From assembly GCA_023150475.1 (NCBI GenBank), contig JAKLKU010000002.1:1-64000 (forward strand): a stretch of 64,000 nucleotides of DNA, read 5' to 3'. Positions 1 through 8,585 of this stretch are shown one piece after another (positions within the stretch are counted from its first letter, which is position 1; the number at the start of each line of letters is the position of its first letter). The translations under genes were made by a program, and so were the position numbers. A model generated the notes under the pieces. It was not told the origin of the DNA. It saw nothing but the letters and a program-made list of their open reading frames with translations, and ran no database searches. The DNA comes from Planctomycetota bacterium (GTDB lineage: Bacteria; Planctomycetota; UBA1135; GCA-002686595).

Positions 1-63
1 GTCGAGAGGCTGCTGCGCTGGCGCGTTTTTCGGCCCGTTTCCAAGCCGGTTTTGGCGCAGTGA
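1..63 (+). CDS. possible 3' end of an ORF entering from the left edge
   Basis: Frame 1 is open from the window edge to a UGA at 61-63, giving a 20-residue basic tail rich in Arg and Val. It would converge on the glycosyltransferase gene, whose stop lies 15 bases further on. Nothing in so short a tail identifies a family, and an open frame of this size is expected by chance in G+C-rich DNA, so this is only a possibility. Confidence 0.2.
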   Translation, partial: VERLLRWRVFRPVSKPVLAQ

Positions 64-77
64 TGCGGGGCAGTATC

Positions 78-764
78 TCAGACGGGCTCTTTGCCGAGCT
101 TCAGCAGCACGCCAGCCTTCAGCTTGAACCAACCGACCTTGAACCCGTCCCAAACCGTGACGCCCGGAACGGCGAACGGGACGTGGATCGGCACTTCTTT
201 GATGCGCCAGTCCTTGTTCAGCGCGCGCAGCAAGAGCTCGCTCTCGATTTCGTAGCCGCGCGAGACGAGCCGTAGCTCCCACAGGTTCTTCGCCTTGAAG
301 GCACGGAAGCCAGACTCGGTGTCGGTCATCCACTTCCACGTGACCAGGAACGAGATGATCTTCAGTCCGAAGTTCCCGAACTTGTTGATCGTCGAGGTGC
401 GCAACGTGCCGAGCATGCGCGAGCCGACCACCATTTCGGCTTGATCGTCGAGAATCGGCTGCAGCATCACCGGGATCTCCTCCGGTAGGTGCTGACCGTC
501 GGAGTCCATCAGGATCACGATGTCCGCGCCGATCTTCTTCGTCTCCTCGACGCCTTTGATCACGGCGTAGCCCTTGCCGCGAACCATCTCGGGCTCCGGC
601 ACGTGAGCTCCCGCCGCGCGCGCCGCGTCGGCGGTCTTGTCCTTCGCGCCGTCGGCGGTCACCAGCACGACGTCGACGAACGGCTTCGTGCGCTTGACGA
701 TCTCGCCGATCGTCTTCTCCAAGTTGTAGGCGGGCAGGACGGCGACGATCTTGGGCTTGGGCAT
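78..764 (-). CDS. family 2 glycosyltransferase (dolichol-phosphate mannosyltransferase-like)
   Basis: This 228-residue protein is a GT-A fold, family 2 glycosyltransferase that probably moves a sugar from a nucleotide donor to a lipid carrier or another glycan on the cytoplasmic face. The N-terminus has the family's VLPAYN strand (about residues 9-14). A DSDGQH motif near residue 88 is the metal- and nucleotide-binding DXD equivalent. GSRM and the later TESGFRAF segment match the DPM1/polyprenyl-phosphate transferase subgroup. There is no C-terminal membrane pair, so it is the soluble short form. It stands alone: the low-complexity stretch at 951-1060 separates it from the chemotaxis genes. 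The sugar and acceptor cannot be read from the sequence. Confidence 0.88.
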   Translation of the reverse strand: MPKPKIVAVLPAYNLEKTIGEIVKRTKPFVDVVLVTADGAKDKTADAARAAGAHVPEPEMVRGKGYAVIKGVEETKKIGADIVILMDSDGQHLPEEIPVMLQPILDDQAEMVVGSRMLGTLRTSTINKFGNFGLKIISFLVTWKWMTDTESGFRAFKAKNLWELRLVSRGYEIESELLLRALNKDWRIKEVPIHVPFAVPGVTVWDGFKVGWFKLKAGVLLKLGKEPV

Positions 765-950
765 GGGGGCTTCCGATCGGGCGGAAGGCGGCGGATTCTA
801 GAGCTCGCTCTCCGCAGCGGAAGCGAGGACAGGACTCCCGCGCGACGATCGCCTCCGCATTGGAACTCCGTTCCAGGCGCGCACGCCGACTTTGCGGTCG
901 CACCGCGCCACGCGTCACCTCGCTACGCCTCGGTCTACGACGCCGCGGAC

Positions 951-1060
951 CGCCACGCCACGCCGCGCCACGCCACGCCGCGCCGCGCCTCGCCGTGCCA
1001 CGCCTCGCCGTGCCACACCTCGCTGTGCCGCAGCTCGCCGTGCCGCAGCTCGCCGTGTGC
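951..1060. repeat. degenerate pentamer array (CGCCR/CGCCT)
   Basis: The 765-1078 gap between the glycosyltransferase and the chemoreceptor holds a degenerate 5-nt tandem array. Units are mainly CGCCA, CGCCG and CGCCT, and toward the end they become longer units such as GCTCGCCGTGCC. All six frames stay open through it, which produces spurious long ORFs on both strands. I see no gene here; replication slippage is the simplest origin. Confidence 0.75.
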
Positions 1061-1078
1061 CGGCGGAGAGGTCGAGGC

Positions 1079-2323
1079 TCAGCCCGCGCGCACCGTCGCG
1101 ACGAAGTTGCGCCCCTGACCGTCGAGCGCTCGCGACTGTCGGTCGAGCTCCTGCGACGCGTCGACGAGGCCGCTCAAGCTCTGCTGGATCTTGCGCGCGG
1201 AATCGGTGACCTCCGCGATGCTGGTCGAGACCTCCCGCGTGCGTTCGACCGTGCGGTGCAGGCTCTGGCTGATCTCGTTGGTGGCGAGCGTCTGCTGGTT
1301 CATCTGATCGGCGATCGCCGCGGAGATCGCGTTCATGCGGTCGATGGTCCCACCGATCCGCTCGATCGCGCCGACGACTTCGCACGTGCAGCTCTGGATC
1401 GCGTTGACTTGCTCGGTGATCTCTTCGGTGGCGCTCGCCGTCTCCTGCGCGAGTTTCTTCACTTCCTGTGCGACCACGGCGAAGCCCCGACCCGCCTCGC
1501 CGGCACGCGCGGCTTCGATGTTCGCGTTCAGCGCGAGCAGATTGGTCTGCCGCGCGACGCCGTGGATCAACCGGAGCACGTCACCGATCTTCTTGGTCGT
1601 GTCGGAGAGCTCCGCGACGCGAGTCCGCGTCGAACCCGACTCGCTCACCGCCATCGCCGCGATCTCGCTCGACTCGCCGACCTTGCGAGTGATCTCACCG
1701 GTCGTCGCCGTGAGCTCTTCGGTCGCTGCGGCGATCGCTTCGACGTCGCCGGACATCTGGCGCGCAGAATCGTCGACGGTCGCGGCTTGCGCCGTGGTGC
1801 GCGCGACGGTCTCGGCGACTTCGCACGACGTGTCCTTCAAGCGCGCCGCCGAGGTCCCGACCGACGCGACCACGTCGCCGATGAACGTCTCGAAGTCGCC
1901 GGCGAGTGTCGCGCGGTTCTCCTTCGCTTTCGCGAGCTGCGCCGTCTTGCGCGCCATCTCTTCGTTCGCCGCGTTGATCGTCCGGGCGGCTTGGAGGTAA
2001 CTGCCCTTGAGCCCGCGCAGCACCAGTCGCCGGTAGAACCGTTCCTTGCTCGCGCAGTCGAGTGCGACTCGCGCCTCGCGAACGAACGCATCGATCACGT
2101 CGAGCGCGTCGTTGACGTTCGTGCACATGCGCAGCAACTCGGGGTCGTCGGGCAGCTCGAGCAGGCGCTCCTCGAGATCCCCGCGCGCCGCCGCCGCGCA
2201 CACACCCGCCGTACGCGCGATCCACTCGCGATAGAGCGCGTTCTCGGCCTGCAAACGCCGGATTTCGGCCGCGAGCGCGCCGTTCGGATCGGTTGCGAGG
2301 AGTTCGGTGAGCGTGGTGTTCAT
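1079..2323 (-). CDS. soluble methyl-accepting chemotaxis protein
   Basis: The 414-residue product is a cytoplasmic chemoreceptor. Its C-terminal two thirds is the four-helix MCP signalling domain. The hairpin tip, about residues 255-300, contains the conserved [19 protein letters not shown] core that contacts CheA and CheW. No hydrophobic segment is present. The N-terminal 130 residues lack a recognisable ligand-binding domain and include an unusual helical region. The start codon lies 10 bases after the stop of the PAS gene, so the two are almost certainly co-transcribed and may act as a split aerotaxis receptor. Output is presumably a CheA/CheW array encoded elsewhere, since no che genes are in the window. 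Confidence 0.93.
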   Translation of the reverse strand: MNTTLTELLATDPNGALAAEIRRLQAENALYREWIARTAGVCAAAARGDLEERLLELPDDPELLRMCTNVNDALDVIDAFVREARVALDCASKERFYRRLVLRGLKGSYLQAARTINAANEEMARKTAQLAKAKENRATLAGDFETFIGDVVASVGTSAARLKDTSCEVAETVARTTAQAATVDDSARQMSGDVEAIAAATEELTATTGEITRKVGESSEIAAMAVSESGSTRTRVAELSDTTKKIGDVLRLIHGVARQTNLLALNANIEAARAGEAGRGFAVVAQEVKKLAQETASATEEITEQVNAIQSCTCEVVGAIERIGGTIDRMNAISAAIADQMNQQTLATNEISQSLHRTVERTREVSTSIAEVTDSARKIQQSLSGLVDASQELDRQSRALDGQGRNFVATVRAG

Positions 2324-2333
2324 GGCGAATTCC

Positions 2334-2852
2334 TCAGAGCGTGAAGACGAACTCTTCGTAGGCGAGGCCGAGCTTCTCGAGCTCCGCGACCAGCACGCCG
2401 GTCGAACGCTCGAGCGCGACCTTCGCGTTGGGCGACTTGGCCTCGACGTCGAGCAGCACGCGGTACACGGGCTCGATCTTCTCGAGCGCGGTGCGCTCGG
2501 GTGCGCGACGATTCGAGTGGTATCCGAGCGTGCGTCCGTGTTCGTCGAAGCTCGGCGTGACGTGCGCGAACACCCAGTAGTGGTCGCCGTTCTTCGCCAT
2601 GTTCTTCACGTACGCGAAGATCTCGCGCCCGTCGGAGATCGTGTCCCAGAGCAGTTTGAACACGCATTTCGGCATGTCCGGGTGGCGCACGATGCTGTGC
2701 GGCGCTCCCAACACTTCGCGTTCGGTGTACCCGGCAATCCTCAGGAACACCGAGTTCGCATAGGTGATGCGCCCTTGCAGGTCGGTCTTGCTGACGATCA
2801 GTTCGTCGTCACGCAGGAAGCGTTCGACGCCGGTCGGAGTCGGTCGGGCCAT
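2334..2852 (-). CDS. Aer-type PAS domain protein
   Basis: The first in-frame ATG after the SGNH gene (2850-2852) gives 172 residues. Residues 15-120 form a PAS domain of the aerotaxis receptor type. The diagnostic run reads [13 protein letters not shown], then the RHPDMP signature followed by the KNGDHYW segment, the same order as the FAD-binding PAS of E. coli Aer. The protein stops after a short helical tail and has neither membrane helices nor an MCP domain. The soluble chemoreceptor is the next gene, so the sensor and signalling halves of Aer appear to be on two polypeptides. FAD binding is inferred from family membership. Confidence 0.88.
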   Translation of the reverse strand: MARPTPTGVERFLRDDELIVSKTDLQGRITYANSVFLRIAGYTEREVLGAPHSIVRHPDMPKCVFKLLWDTISDGREIFAYVKNMAKNGDHYWVFAHVTPSFDEHGRTLGYHSNRRAPERTALEKIEPVYRVLLDVEAKSPNAKVALERSTGVLVAELEKLGLAYEEFVFTL

Positions 2853-2952
2853 GGTGCAGAGTGGGCTGGAGAGCGGGGAACGCACCCGCATCGCCGCGCA
2901 GTCCGATCGATCTTGATACCGAAGTCGCCGCAGCTCTTGGTGGAGCGAGCAC

Positions 2953-4008
2953 TCACCGGGGCGAGCTCGCGTCGCTCGCGGCTCGCAGCATGCGTGCACG
3001 CAGGCCCGCCGCCACCTTCGTCGCGTCCGAGACGGGGAGTCCGCGCGGCAAGCCCGGTCGCGTGTGTCCCGTCTCCGAGAGCCACGCGTCACGCCGCACG
3101 CGCACCAACTCGAGCGCCGTTTCGCCGGCGTCCGCCGCCGCGGTGAGCGTGAGCTCCGCCGTGAGCGTGAGCTGCGTGGTGAGCGGTGGCTCCGCGAGAT
3201 GCCCACCACGGCGCCGCGACAACGCGGCGATCAGCTCGCACGCGAATAGCCGCTGGCCGCGTTCGTCGAGATGCACGCCGTCGGGAGAAAGAGTGGATGC
3301 CGGATCGACGAGTCGTTCGCTCGCTAGCCGCCGCACGAGCGCACCATGGAGGTCGAGCGTCGCGCCACGCTCGAAGCGCTGTGCGACGAGCCACGCCGAG
3401 TAGGTGCCGAGCACGTCGTCGTAGCGCGCCCCGGGGGCGAGCTCCGTGCGCGTCTCGTCGAACGGCGGAGGCGTGAGCAACACGAACTCGATCTGCCGCC
3501 GAGCGAGTTCGCGTGCGAGACGCTCGACGCCCGCGCGGAACGGCGCGAACCGGGCCTCGTCGAACGGTTGATACAGCGCGTCGTTCATGCCGTAGCACAC
3601 GAGCACGAAGTCCGGTCGCACGGCGTCGAGCACGCGCGCGAGACGCTCGAAGAGACACGGACGCGGGAACCCGTGTCGCAGGTGCTCCGGCTCGGAAAGG
3701 CAGGAAAGCGTCTCGCTCGGCAACGCGCAGTCGATGACGTCGGCGGCCGCCTCGCCGTCCACGCACGCGAGCCACGTCTGCAAGTGCGCCGCCCAACGAC
3801 CATCCCACGCGATGCTGTCGCCGAGGACGAGCCAGCGCTCGGGCTCGCGAGGCAGCTCGGTGCGAGGAGCGTCGCGCTCCGGCGACGACCGTGGCGCGTT
3901 CGTCCGGCACGCACTCGCGAACAGCGCGGTGAACGCGAGCAGCGTGACGACCCACGCCGAGACCCGCGGCCCGCCCGACGAACGAGTCGATTCCGCGGCG
4001 AGACGCAT
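2953..4008 (-). CDS. SGNH/GDSL-family lipoprotein
   Basis: This 351-residue exported protein has a hydrophobic N-terminal segment ending in a lipobox-like LFASAC, so it is probably a lipoprotein. It carries the SGNH hydrolase blocks: GDSI with the nucleophilic Ser near residue 64, YGMND as the oxyanion-hole Gly/Asn block, and DGVHLD with the catalytic Asp-His near residue 268. These enzymes are esterases or acetyl esterases acting on polysaccharide or lipid; the substrate is not apparent. The C-terminal 80 residues contain a short TLTAEL-type repeat and no known domain. It begins 15 bases downstream of the radical SAM gene, suggesting one transcript. Confidence 0.82.
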   Translation of the reverse strand: MRLAAESTRSSGGPRVSAWVVTLLAFTALFASACRTNAPRSSPERDAPRTELPREPERWLVLGDSIAWDGRWAAHLQTWLACVDGEAAADVIDCALPSETLSCLSEPEHLRHGFPRPCLFERLARVLDAVRPDFVLVCYGMNDALYQPFDEARFAPFRAGVERLARELARRQIEFVLLTPPPFDETRTELAPGARYDDVLGTYSAWLVAQRFERGATLDLHGALVRRLASERLVDPASTLSPDGVHLDERGQRLFACELIAALSRRRGGHLAEPPLTTQLTLTAELTLTAAADAGETALELVRVRRDAWLSETGHTRPGLPRGLPVSDATKVAAGLRARMLRAASDASSPR

Positions 4009-4023
4009 GCTCGCCGAAGGATA

Positions 4024-5562
4024 TCAGCCGCCCATGTGGGCGATCGTGTCCTCTTCCATCTGCAGCGCGAGCCGCCGCTTCGAGAAGCGGCGGCCGAACA
4101 CCGCTTCGCGCACCTTGAGCGTGGTCTTCGACGACACGCGGCGCAGCAAGTCGAGCGGCGGGAACGTGCCGAACGTCGCCGTCTTGGTGGCTTGCGCGAC
4201 GGTCTGGTTCTGCTCGCAGACGAGGTACTCCGTCCAGAGCAGGTACAAGGCGAGGTAGAGCTTCGACAACGACTTCAGCTTGATCGCCGGCCTCACGAGC
4301 GGCATCAGCGACGGAAATCGCACGATGATCGGAAACAGCTTGTGGAGGTTCTCGATCTCGTGGCGGCGCGCGAAGCCGATCGACGTCGTGCGGTTGAACT
4401 TCTCCGGGAACGCGTCGAATGCGTCGACGGCGAAGCCCATGTCGCGCGTGATGTCGTTGATGTCGGTTTCCGGATATGGCTGGAGCAAGCTGCAGAGCGG
4501 GTGATCGACCTTGCAGTCGACGTTGAGCTGCAGCGTCGCGAGTTCGTCCTCCAACGTCGCGCCGGGCGCGCCGAGTAGGTTCAGCGTCGTGAGCCGGATC
4601 CCGTGCTCCTTGATATACTTCGACGAGTTGCGCAAGTCGTCGAGCGACGTCCCTTTGCGATAGATGGTGTTGCGCACGTGATCGCTCGCGGCCTCGAACG
4701 CGAGTCGCGCGGAGATGCAGCCGGCGCCGCGCAGCACCGTCAGGTGCTCGGGCTTGGTCAGGTTGGTCCGCAGGATCACGTCGAACGGCAGCCCGACGGC
4801 TTGCGGATAGGCGTCGCAGAACTCCGCGAGCCACGCTTCGTCGACGTTGAAGTTGTCGTCGAGGAAGTGGATGAACTTCAACGGGTAGCGCGAGCGCACT
4901 TGATCGATCTCCGCGATCACGTGCTCGACCGAGCGCTTGCGCAGGTACTCCCTGGGCTTCGCGTGGTAGAGCTTGTCGCGCCACGCGTGGTGGAAGCAGA
5001 ACGAGCAGTTGTAGAGGCAACCTCGCTGCGTCAGGAAGATCTTGCGATCGCAGTCGCGATAGAGCTGACCCGCCGCGTAGATCGGATCGCGGTCCGGGAA
5101 GCCGAGGCCGTCGAGGCTCGCCGCGAGAGGCCGCAGCGGATTGTCGACGCGCACGCCGTCGCGCGCGTACGAGAGGTTCTCGACGCCGTACGGATCGTCG
5201 CCCTCCTCCAACCGGGTCGCGAGTTCCGGCAACGCGCGTTCACCTTCGCCGCGGCAGATGAAGTCGACGGCGTCTTCGAGCACGACGTCGGGCACGAACG
5301 TCGCGTGCGGACCGCCCCAGATCGTCGGCACGCCGGTCAACGCTTTCGCGCGCGCGGCGACCTGCAGATAGAAGCGGTGATCGCCGGTCGTCACGGAGAA
5401 CGCGACGAGCCCGGGATGCAGCGCTCTGAGTTTCGACTCCCATTCGGGGTCGGGCAGGAAGAGCAACTGCACCTCGTGCCCGGCATCCTTCAAGCTGCGG
5501 GAGAGCCACGCGATGCCGAGCATCTCCTGCGGAAGGTACTTCTGGAGGAAAACGACGCGCAT
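4024..5562 (-). CDS. B12-binding-domain radical SAM protein
   Basis: The ATG at 5560-5562 gives 512 residues. An open extension beyond it runs into repeats and is unlikely to be coding. Residues 1-140 form the Rossmann-like cobalamin-binding domain, ending with GGPHATFVPD and the CRGEGE block seen in this superfamily. The radical SAM centre is CLYNCSFC (spacing C-x3-C-x2-C) near residue 180, which ligates the 4Fe-4S cluster. The C-terminal 150 residues are of the kind found in B12/radical SAM enzymes of lipid or natural-product modification, including methylases. The substrate cannot be named. It heads the minus-strand run that also holds the SGNH lipoprotein. Confidence 0.88.
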   Translation of the reverse strand: MRVVFLQKYLPQEMLGIAWLSRSLKDAGHEVQLLFLPDPEWESKLRALHPGLVAFSVTTGDHRFYLQVAARAKALTGVPTIWGGPHATFVPDVVLEDAVDFICRGEGERALPELATRLEEGDDPYGVENLSYARDGVRVDNPLRPLAASLDGLGFPDRDPIYAAGQLYRDCDRKIFLTQRGCLYNCSFCFHHAWRDKLYHAKPREYLRKRSVEHVIAEIDQVRSRYPLKFIHFLDDNFNVDEAWLAEFCDAYPQAVGLPFDVILRTNLTKPEHLTVLRGAGCISARLAFEAASDHVRNTIYRKGTSLDDLRNSSKYIKEHGIRLTTLNLLGAPGATLEDELATLQLNVDCKVDHPLCSLLQPYPETDINDITRDMGFAVDAFDAFPEKFNRTTSIGFARRHEIENLHKLFPIIVRFPSLMPLVRPAIKLKSLSKLYLALYLLWTEYLVCEQNQTVAQATKTATFGTFPPLDLLRRVSSKTTLKVREAVFGRRFSKRRLALQMEEDTIAHMGG

Positions 5563-5611
5563 GACTCGAGGTGTGGAGCGAGTTGCGAGAGCGGTCGCCG
5601 ACGCGCGCCCC

Positions 5612-5650
5612 GGGCACACGCACTGGGCACGCGCACTGGGCACGCGCACT
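5612..5650. repeat. three 13-nt tandem units
   Basis: Three direct copies of a 13-nt unit (consensus GGGCACGCGCACT) lie head to tail at 5612-5624, 5625-5637 and 5638-5650; the first differs at one base. They sit in the 298-nt gap upstream of the radical SAM gene, where I see no gene or clear promoter. The array could be slippage or a direct-repeat operator for the downstream operon. Confidence 0.75.
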
Positions 5651-5860
5651 GGCCCGCGAACTCGAAACGCTACACCCGCAAGTGCGCTCGCGGAGCACCG
5701 TACGCAACAGAGCGACGCTCCGTCTGGGCCGTCGAACGCAGGCGGAGCGTGCGCACCCACGGCACGCGTGAGCGGCGTACGAACGAGCTCGACCGCGACA
5801 CGCGACCGCGCCGCGCGGCTCGGCGGGCAGCGGAGGATCTCGCGGTCGATTCGCGCGCGG

Positions 5861-6508
5861 CTAGTGACAGCTTCCGTGCGCGCCGTGGCAGCAACCGCCG
5901 CCGGACGGAGCGCCACGATCGGCCGCGGGCGCGACCCCGTAGCGTGCGGCGAGCGACGTTGCGATCGCCTCCATCTCCTGGTGCACGCCGGCGCCCATGT
6001 CGGCGACTTCGAACTTGGCGAACGATTCGAACAGCGCGGCTCGATCCTCGTCGCGCAACATCGCGTCGCCCATCGGGAAGAGCACACCGTCTTCCTTCGC
6101 GATGTGGTCGCGGAGGAGCTCGACGTACTCGCTCGCGCGGTCGGCGAACTTCGTGACCGCGTCGGCGTCTCCGCGTTCGCATGCTTCGACGGCTTGGCCC
6201 ATGTCGCGCACCAGACGGCGGCCGATCTCGTGCTCGTCGAGCATGACGGCGACCGGTCCGACGCCGCGGGGCATGCCGCGCTCGTGGAGCTTCTTGAAGA
6301 AGAGCTCCTCTTCCTTGCCGTGGTGGCAACGGTCCGCGAAGTTGCGGATGAACTTCAGCGCCGACTGGGCGGATTCGACGTCGAGCTTGCGGGTCTTGCG
6401 CGCGCTCTCGGCGATGCGCTCGACGGCGTCGAGGACGACTTCGATCACGCGGTGTTCGCCGGAAAGTACGTCGATCGGTTTGGTGGCGGGCTTGGTCGTG
6501 GATTGCAT
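5861..6508 (-). CDS. hemerythrin HHE-domain protein with Cys/His tail
   Basis: The start chosen is the ATG at 6506-6508 because AAGGAGCG lies just upstream; it gives 215 residues. The chain is helical and carries the diiron ligand pattern of hemerythrins: GEHRVIE, CHHGKEEELFF, DEHEIG and DHIAKEDGVLFP. Such proteins bind O2 or NO or help repair iron-sulfur clusters. A Gly-rich tail ends in CCHGAHGSCH, a possible extra metal site. An FNR/DNR-type inverted repeat lies 75 bases upstream of the ATG, and the adjacent gene encodes a Crp/Fnr regulator, so control by oxygen, NO or redox state is likely. Confidence 0.9.
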   Translation of the reverse strand: MQSTTKPATKPIDVLSGEHRVIEVVLDAVERIAESARKTRKLDVESAQSALKFIRNFADRCHHGKEEELFFKKLHERGMPRGVGPVAVMLDEHEIGRRLVRDMGQAVEACERGDADAVTKFADRASEYVELLRDHIAKEDGVLFPMGDAMLRDEDRAALFESFAKFEVADMGAGVHQEMEAIATSLAARYGVAPAADRGAPSGGGCCHGAHGSCH

Positions 6509-6582
6509 CGGTCGCTCCTTGGGCGGCGCCCGATTCCGTCGAGCGCACGTACTGAGCATCGGCCATGCGCTTCCGGCCGGCC

Positions 6583-6596
6583 TTGACCTACGTCAA
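6583..6596. promoter_or_regulatory. FNR/DNR-type operator TTGAC-N4-GTCAA
   Basis: A perfect inverted repeat, TTGACCTACGTCAA, lies between the regulator and hemerythrin genes. It matches the TTGAC-N4-GTCAA consensus of FNR/DNR-family activators. Its centre is about 81 bases from the hemerythrin ATG, so a transcript starting near 6548 would place it close to -41.5, the class II activator position. Confidence 0.78.
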
Positions 6597-6644
6597 GCAG
6601 CCTACGATTCCGCCGCAACCGGCCGCGACGCAGCGACTTGCGTG

Positions 6645-7355
6645 CTACTCGTCGCGGTCGGCGATCGCGAGCAAGGTGCGCGTGTCGAGCAGTTCGAGCG
6701 TCCGACCCTTCGTGCGGATGAGCGCGCGATCCTGCCAGCGCCGCAGCAGCCTCGACAACGTCTCGGGCGCGATCGCGAGATGGGTGGCAAGGTCCTTCTT
6801 GGCGAGCGGCAACTGCACCACGAGATGATGTTGCGTGCCTTGGGCCGGCAGCTTGAGGAGGTAGTGAGCGAGCCGCCGTGGTGCACTCGCGATCGACAGC
6901 TCCTCGATGCGTTCGACGAGCCCGAGGAGGCGCATCGAAAGTGAACTGACGATCGCGACCGAGAGCCGCGGCTCGCTCTTCAGGAGCTCGACGAACCGCG
7001 TGTCGACCGACACGAGCTCGGTCGGCGACTCGAGCGCGACCGCGTTCACCGGGTAACGTCCGATCGACAGCACCGCGGGCTCCGCGAAGCTCTGGCCCGG
7101 CCGCAGGTGGTGGACCACCTGCTCGCGGCCGTCCGCGGTCGCCCGGTACACGCGCACCGCGCCCGAACGGATCGCGTAGAACGCGCGAGCCTTGTCGCCC
7201 TGCAGGAACACGGTTTCACCGCGCTCGAACGTGGCGAGCTCCGCGCACGCGGCGACGCGTTCGAAGAGCTCGGCGTCGAGCGCTTGGAAGTGCGCCAAGC
7301 CGCGCAGCGTCTCTCGGATCGGCTCTGCCGTCGACTCGCGGTTGGCTGCGGACAT
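6645..7355 (-). CDS. Crp/Fnr-family regulator, DNR-like
   Basis: The 236-residue protein has an N-terminal cyclic-nucleotide-binding-type beta barrel (about residues 20-130), a long dimer helix and a C-terminal winged helix. The recognition helix reads PETLSR, which preserves the E-x-x-S-R pattern that FNR uses to read TTGAT/TTGAC half-sites. It lacks the N-terminal cysteine cluster of FNR, so it is not an oxygen-labile Fe-S sensor. A DNR-like heme or NO mechanism is possible but not shown. The matching operator lies just downstream, in front of the hemerythrin gene, making that gene the obvious target. The 300-nt divergent gap to the ABC gene shows no further clear site. Confidence 0.88.
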   Translation of the reverse strand: MSAANRESTAEPIRETLRGLAHFQALDAELFERVAACAELATFERGETVFLQGDKARAFYAIRSGAVRVYRATADGREQVVHHLRPGQSFAEPAVLSIGRYPVNAVALESPTELVSVDTRFVELLKSEPRLSVAIVSSLSMRLLGLVERIEELSIASAPRRLAHYLLKLPAQGTQHHLVVQLPLAKKDLATHLAIAPETLSRLLRRWQDRALIRTKGRTLELLDTRTLLAIADRDE

Positions 7356-7655
7356 CGCGCCGCGATCGTAGAGGCGCGGTCGCGCGCCCGCCACGCTCGC
7401 GAACCGGCGCGCGACGGTCCGGGGATTGCCGAGGTGGCGCGTACGTCCGTTCGCGAGCCCCGAAACGCCCGGGAGTCGCGCGCAGCCTGCCGTTCGTGCC
7501 AGTGCTGCTCGCCTGCCAAGTCGATTTGGAGCCCGCGACGCCCCCCCGATACCATCCCCAACTCGTCCGTCCCCTGCTCGCCGACCACGCTCGCGTTCCG
7601 ACGGCATCTCGTCGCGAACGTTCGTTCGAGCGCGTTGCGGCGTTGCTCCCCCACC

Positions 7656-8585
7656 ATGAACGAACCGGTTCTCGTCCTCGATCGTCTTCGCAAGACGTTC
7701 GGCGACTTCACTGCGGTGCACGAGATGTCGCTCTCGGTCCCGCGCGGCAGCGTCTACGGCTTCCTCGGCCCCAACGGCGCCGGGAAGACGACGACGATCC
7801 GCATGACGCTCGCGATCTACGAGCCGACCGAAGGCTCGATCTCCATCCTCGGCCGGCCGTCCGCGCTCGAAGTGCGCGATCGCATCGGCTACCTGCCCGA
7901 GGAAAAGGGCCTCTACAAGAAGATGACCGGCCGCGACATCATCGCGTACTTCGCGTCGCTGAAAGGCATGAAGCGCGACGCGGCCCGGGCGCGCGCGGCC
8001 GAACTGCTCGACAAGTACGGCCTGGGCGAGTTCAAGGACCGCAAGTGCGAGGCGCTGTCGAAGGGCATGGGGCAGAAGGTCCAGGTGCTCGCGTCGATCG
8101 CGCACCGACCGGAGTTCGTGATCCTCGACGAGCCCTTCTCGGGTCTCGATCCGGTGAACCAGCAGGTGCTCGAGCAAGTCATCCGCGACCTGCGGGACGA
8201 CGGCACGACGATCATCTTCTCGACGCACATCATGGAGCACGCGGAGCGGCTCTGTGACCGGCTCGTGCTGATCGCGAAGGGCCGCAAGCTCTTCGACGGC
8301 ACGGTTGCGGAAGCGCGCCGCACGATTCCGCGGCGGCTGATCATCCAGACGCAGGTCGACCCGAGTGCTCTGAGGCACGTCGGCGGCGTCGCCGGGGTGC
8401 GCGCGCTCGGCAAGGACGACAAGTACGAAGTCACGCTCTCCGAAGGCGCGGATGCCGATCACGTGCTCGCCGCGTGCTTCCAGAACGGGATCAGCCTCCG
8501 TTCGTTCGACCGCAGCGAGCCGACGTTGCGCGACGTGTTCCTGAAGTTCGTCGGCGCGGAAGACGCGGAAGAGGTGGTGTCGTGA
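7656..8585 (+). CDS. ABC exporter ATP-binding protein (NatA-like)
   Basis: The 309-residue ATPase belongs to the ABC-2 exporter group. Walker A is GPNGAGKTT near residue 40, the signature is LSKGMGQK, and Walker B is VILDEPFSGLDP followed by the H-loop STHIMEH. The C-terminal 80 residues match the DUF4162 domain typical of NatA and relatives. The first ATG fits the domain start; upstream in-frame sequence is shadow. Its UGA overlaps the GTG of the permease gene by four bases, so the two subunits are translationally coupled. Sodium export is the family's best known function, but the substrate here is open. Confidence 0.92.
   Translation: MNEPVLVLDRLRKTFGDFTAVHEMSLSVPRGSVYGFLGPNGAGKTTTIRMTLAIYEPTEGSISILGRPSALEVRDRIGYLPEEKGLYKKMTGRDIIAYFASLKGMKRDAARARAAELLDKYGLGEFKDRKCEALSKGMGQKVQVLASIAHRPEFVILDEPFSGLDPVNQQVLEQVIRDLRDDGTTIIFSTHIMEHAERLCDRLVLIAKGRKLFDGTVAEARRTIPRRLIIQTQVDPSALRHVGGVAGVRALGKDDKYEVTLSEGADADHVLAACFQNGISLRSFDRSEPTLRDVFLKFVGAEDAEEVVS

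Noticed and set aside
860-2344. Long plus-strand frame (494 codons) opposite the chemoreceptor
   Set aside because: It is an Arg/Leu/Asp-rich shadow of the chemoreceptor extended through the pentamer array, with no domain.
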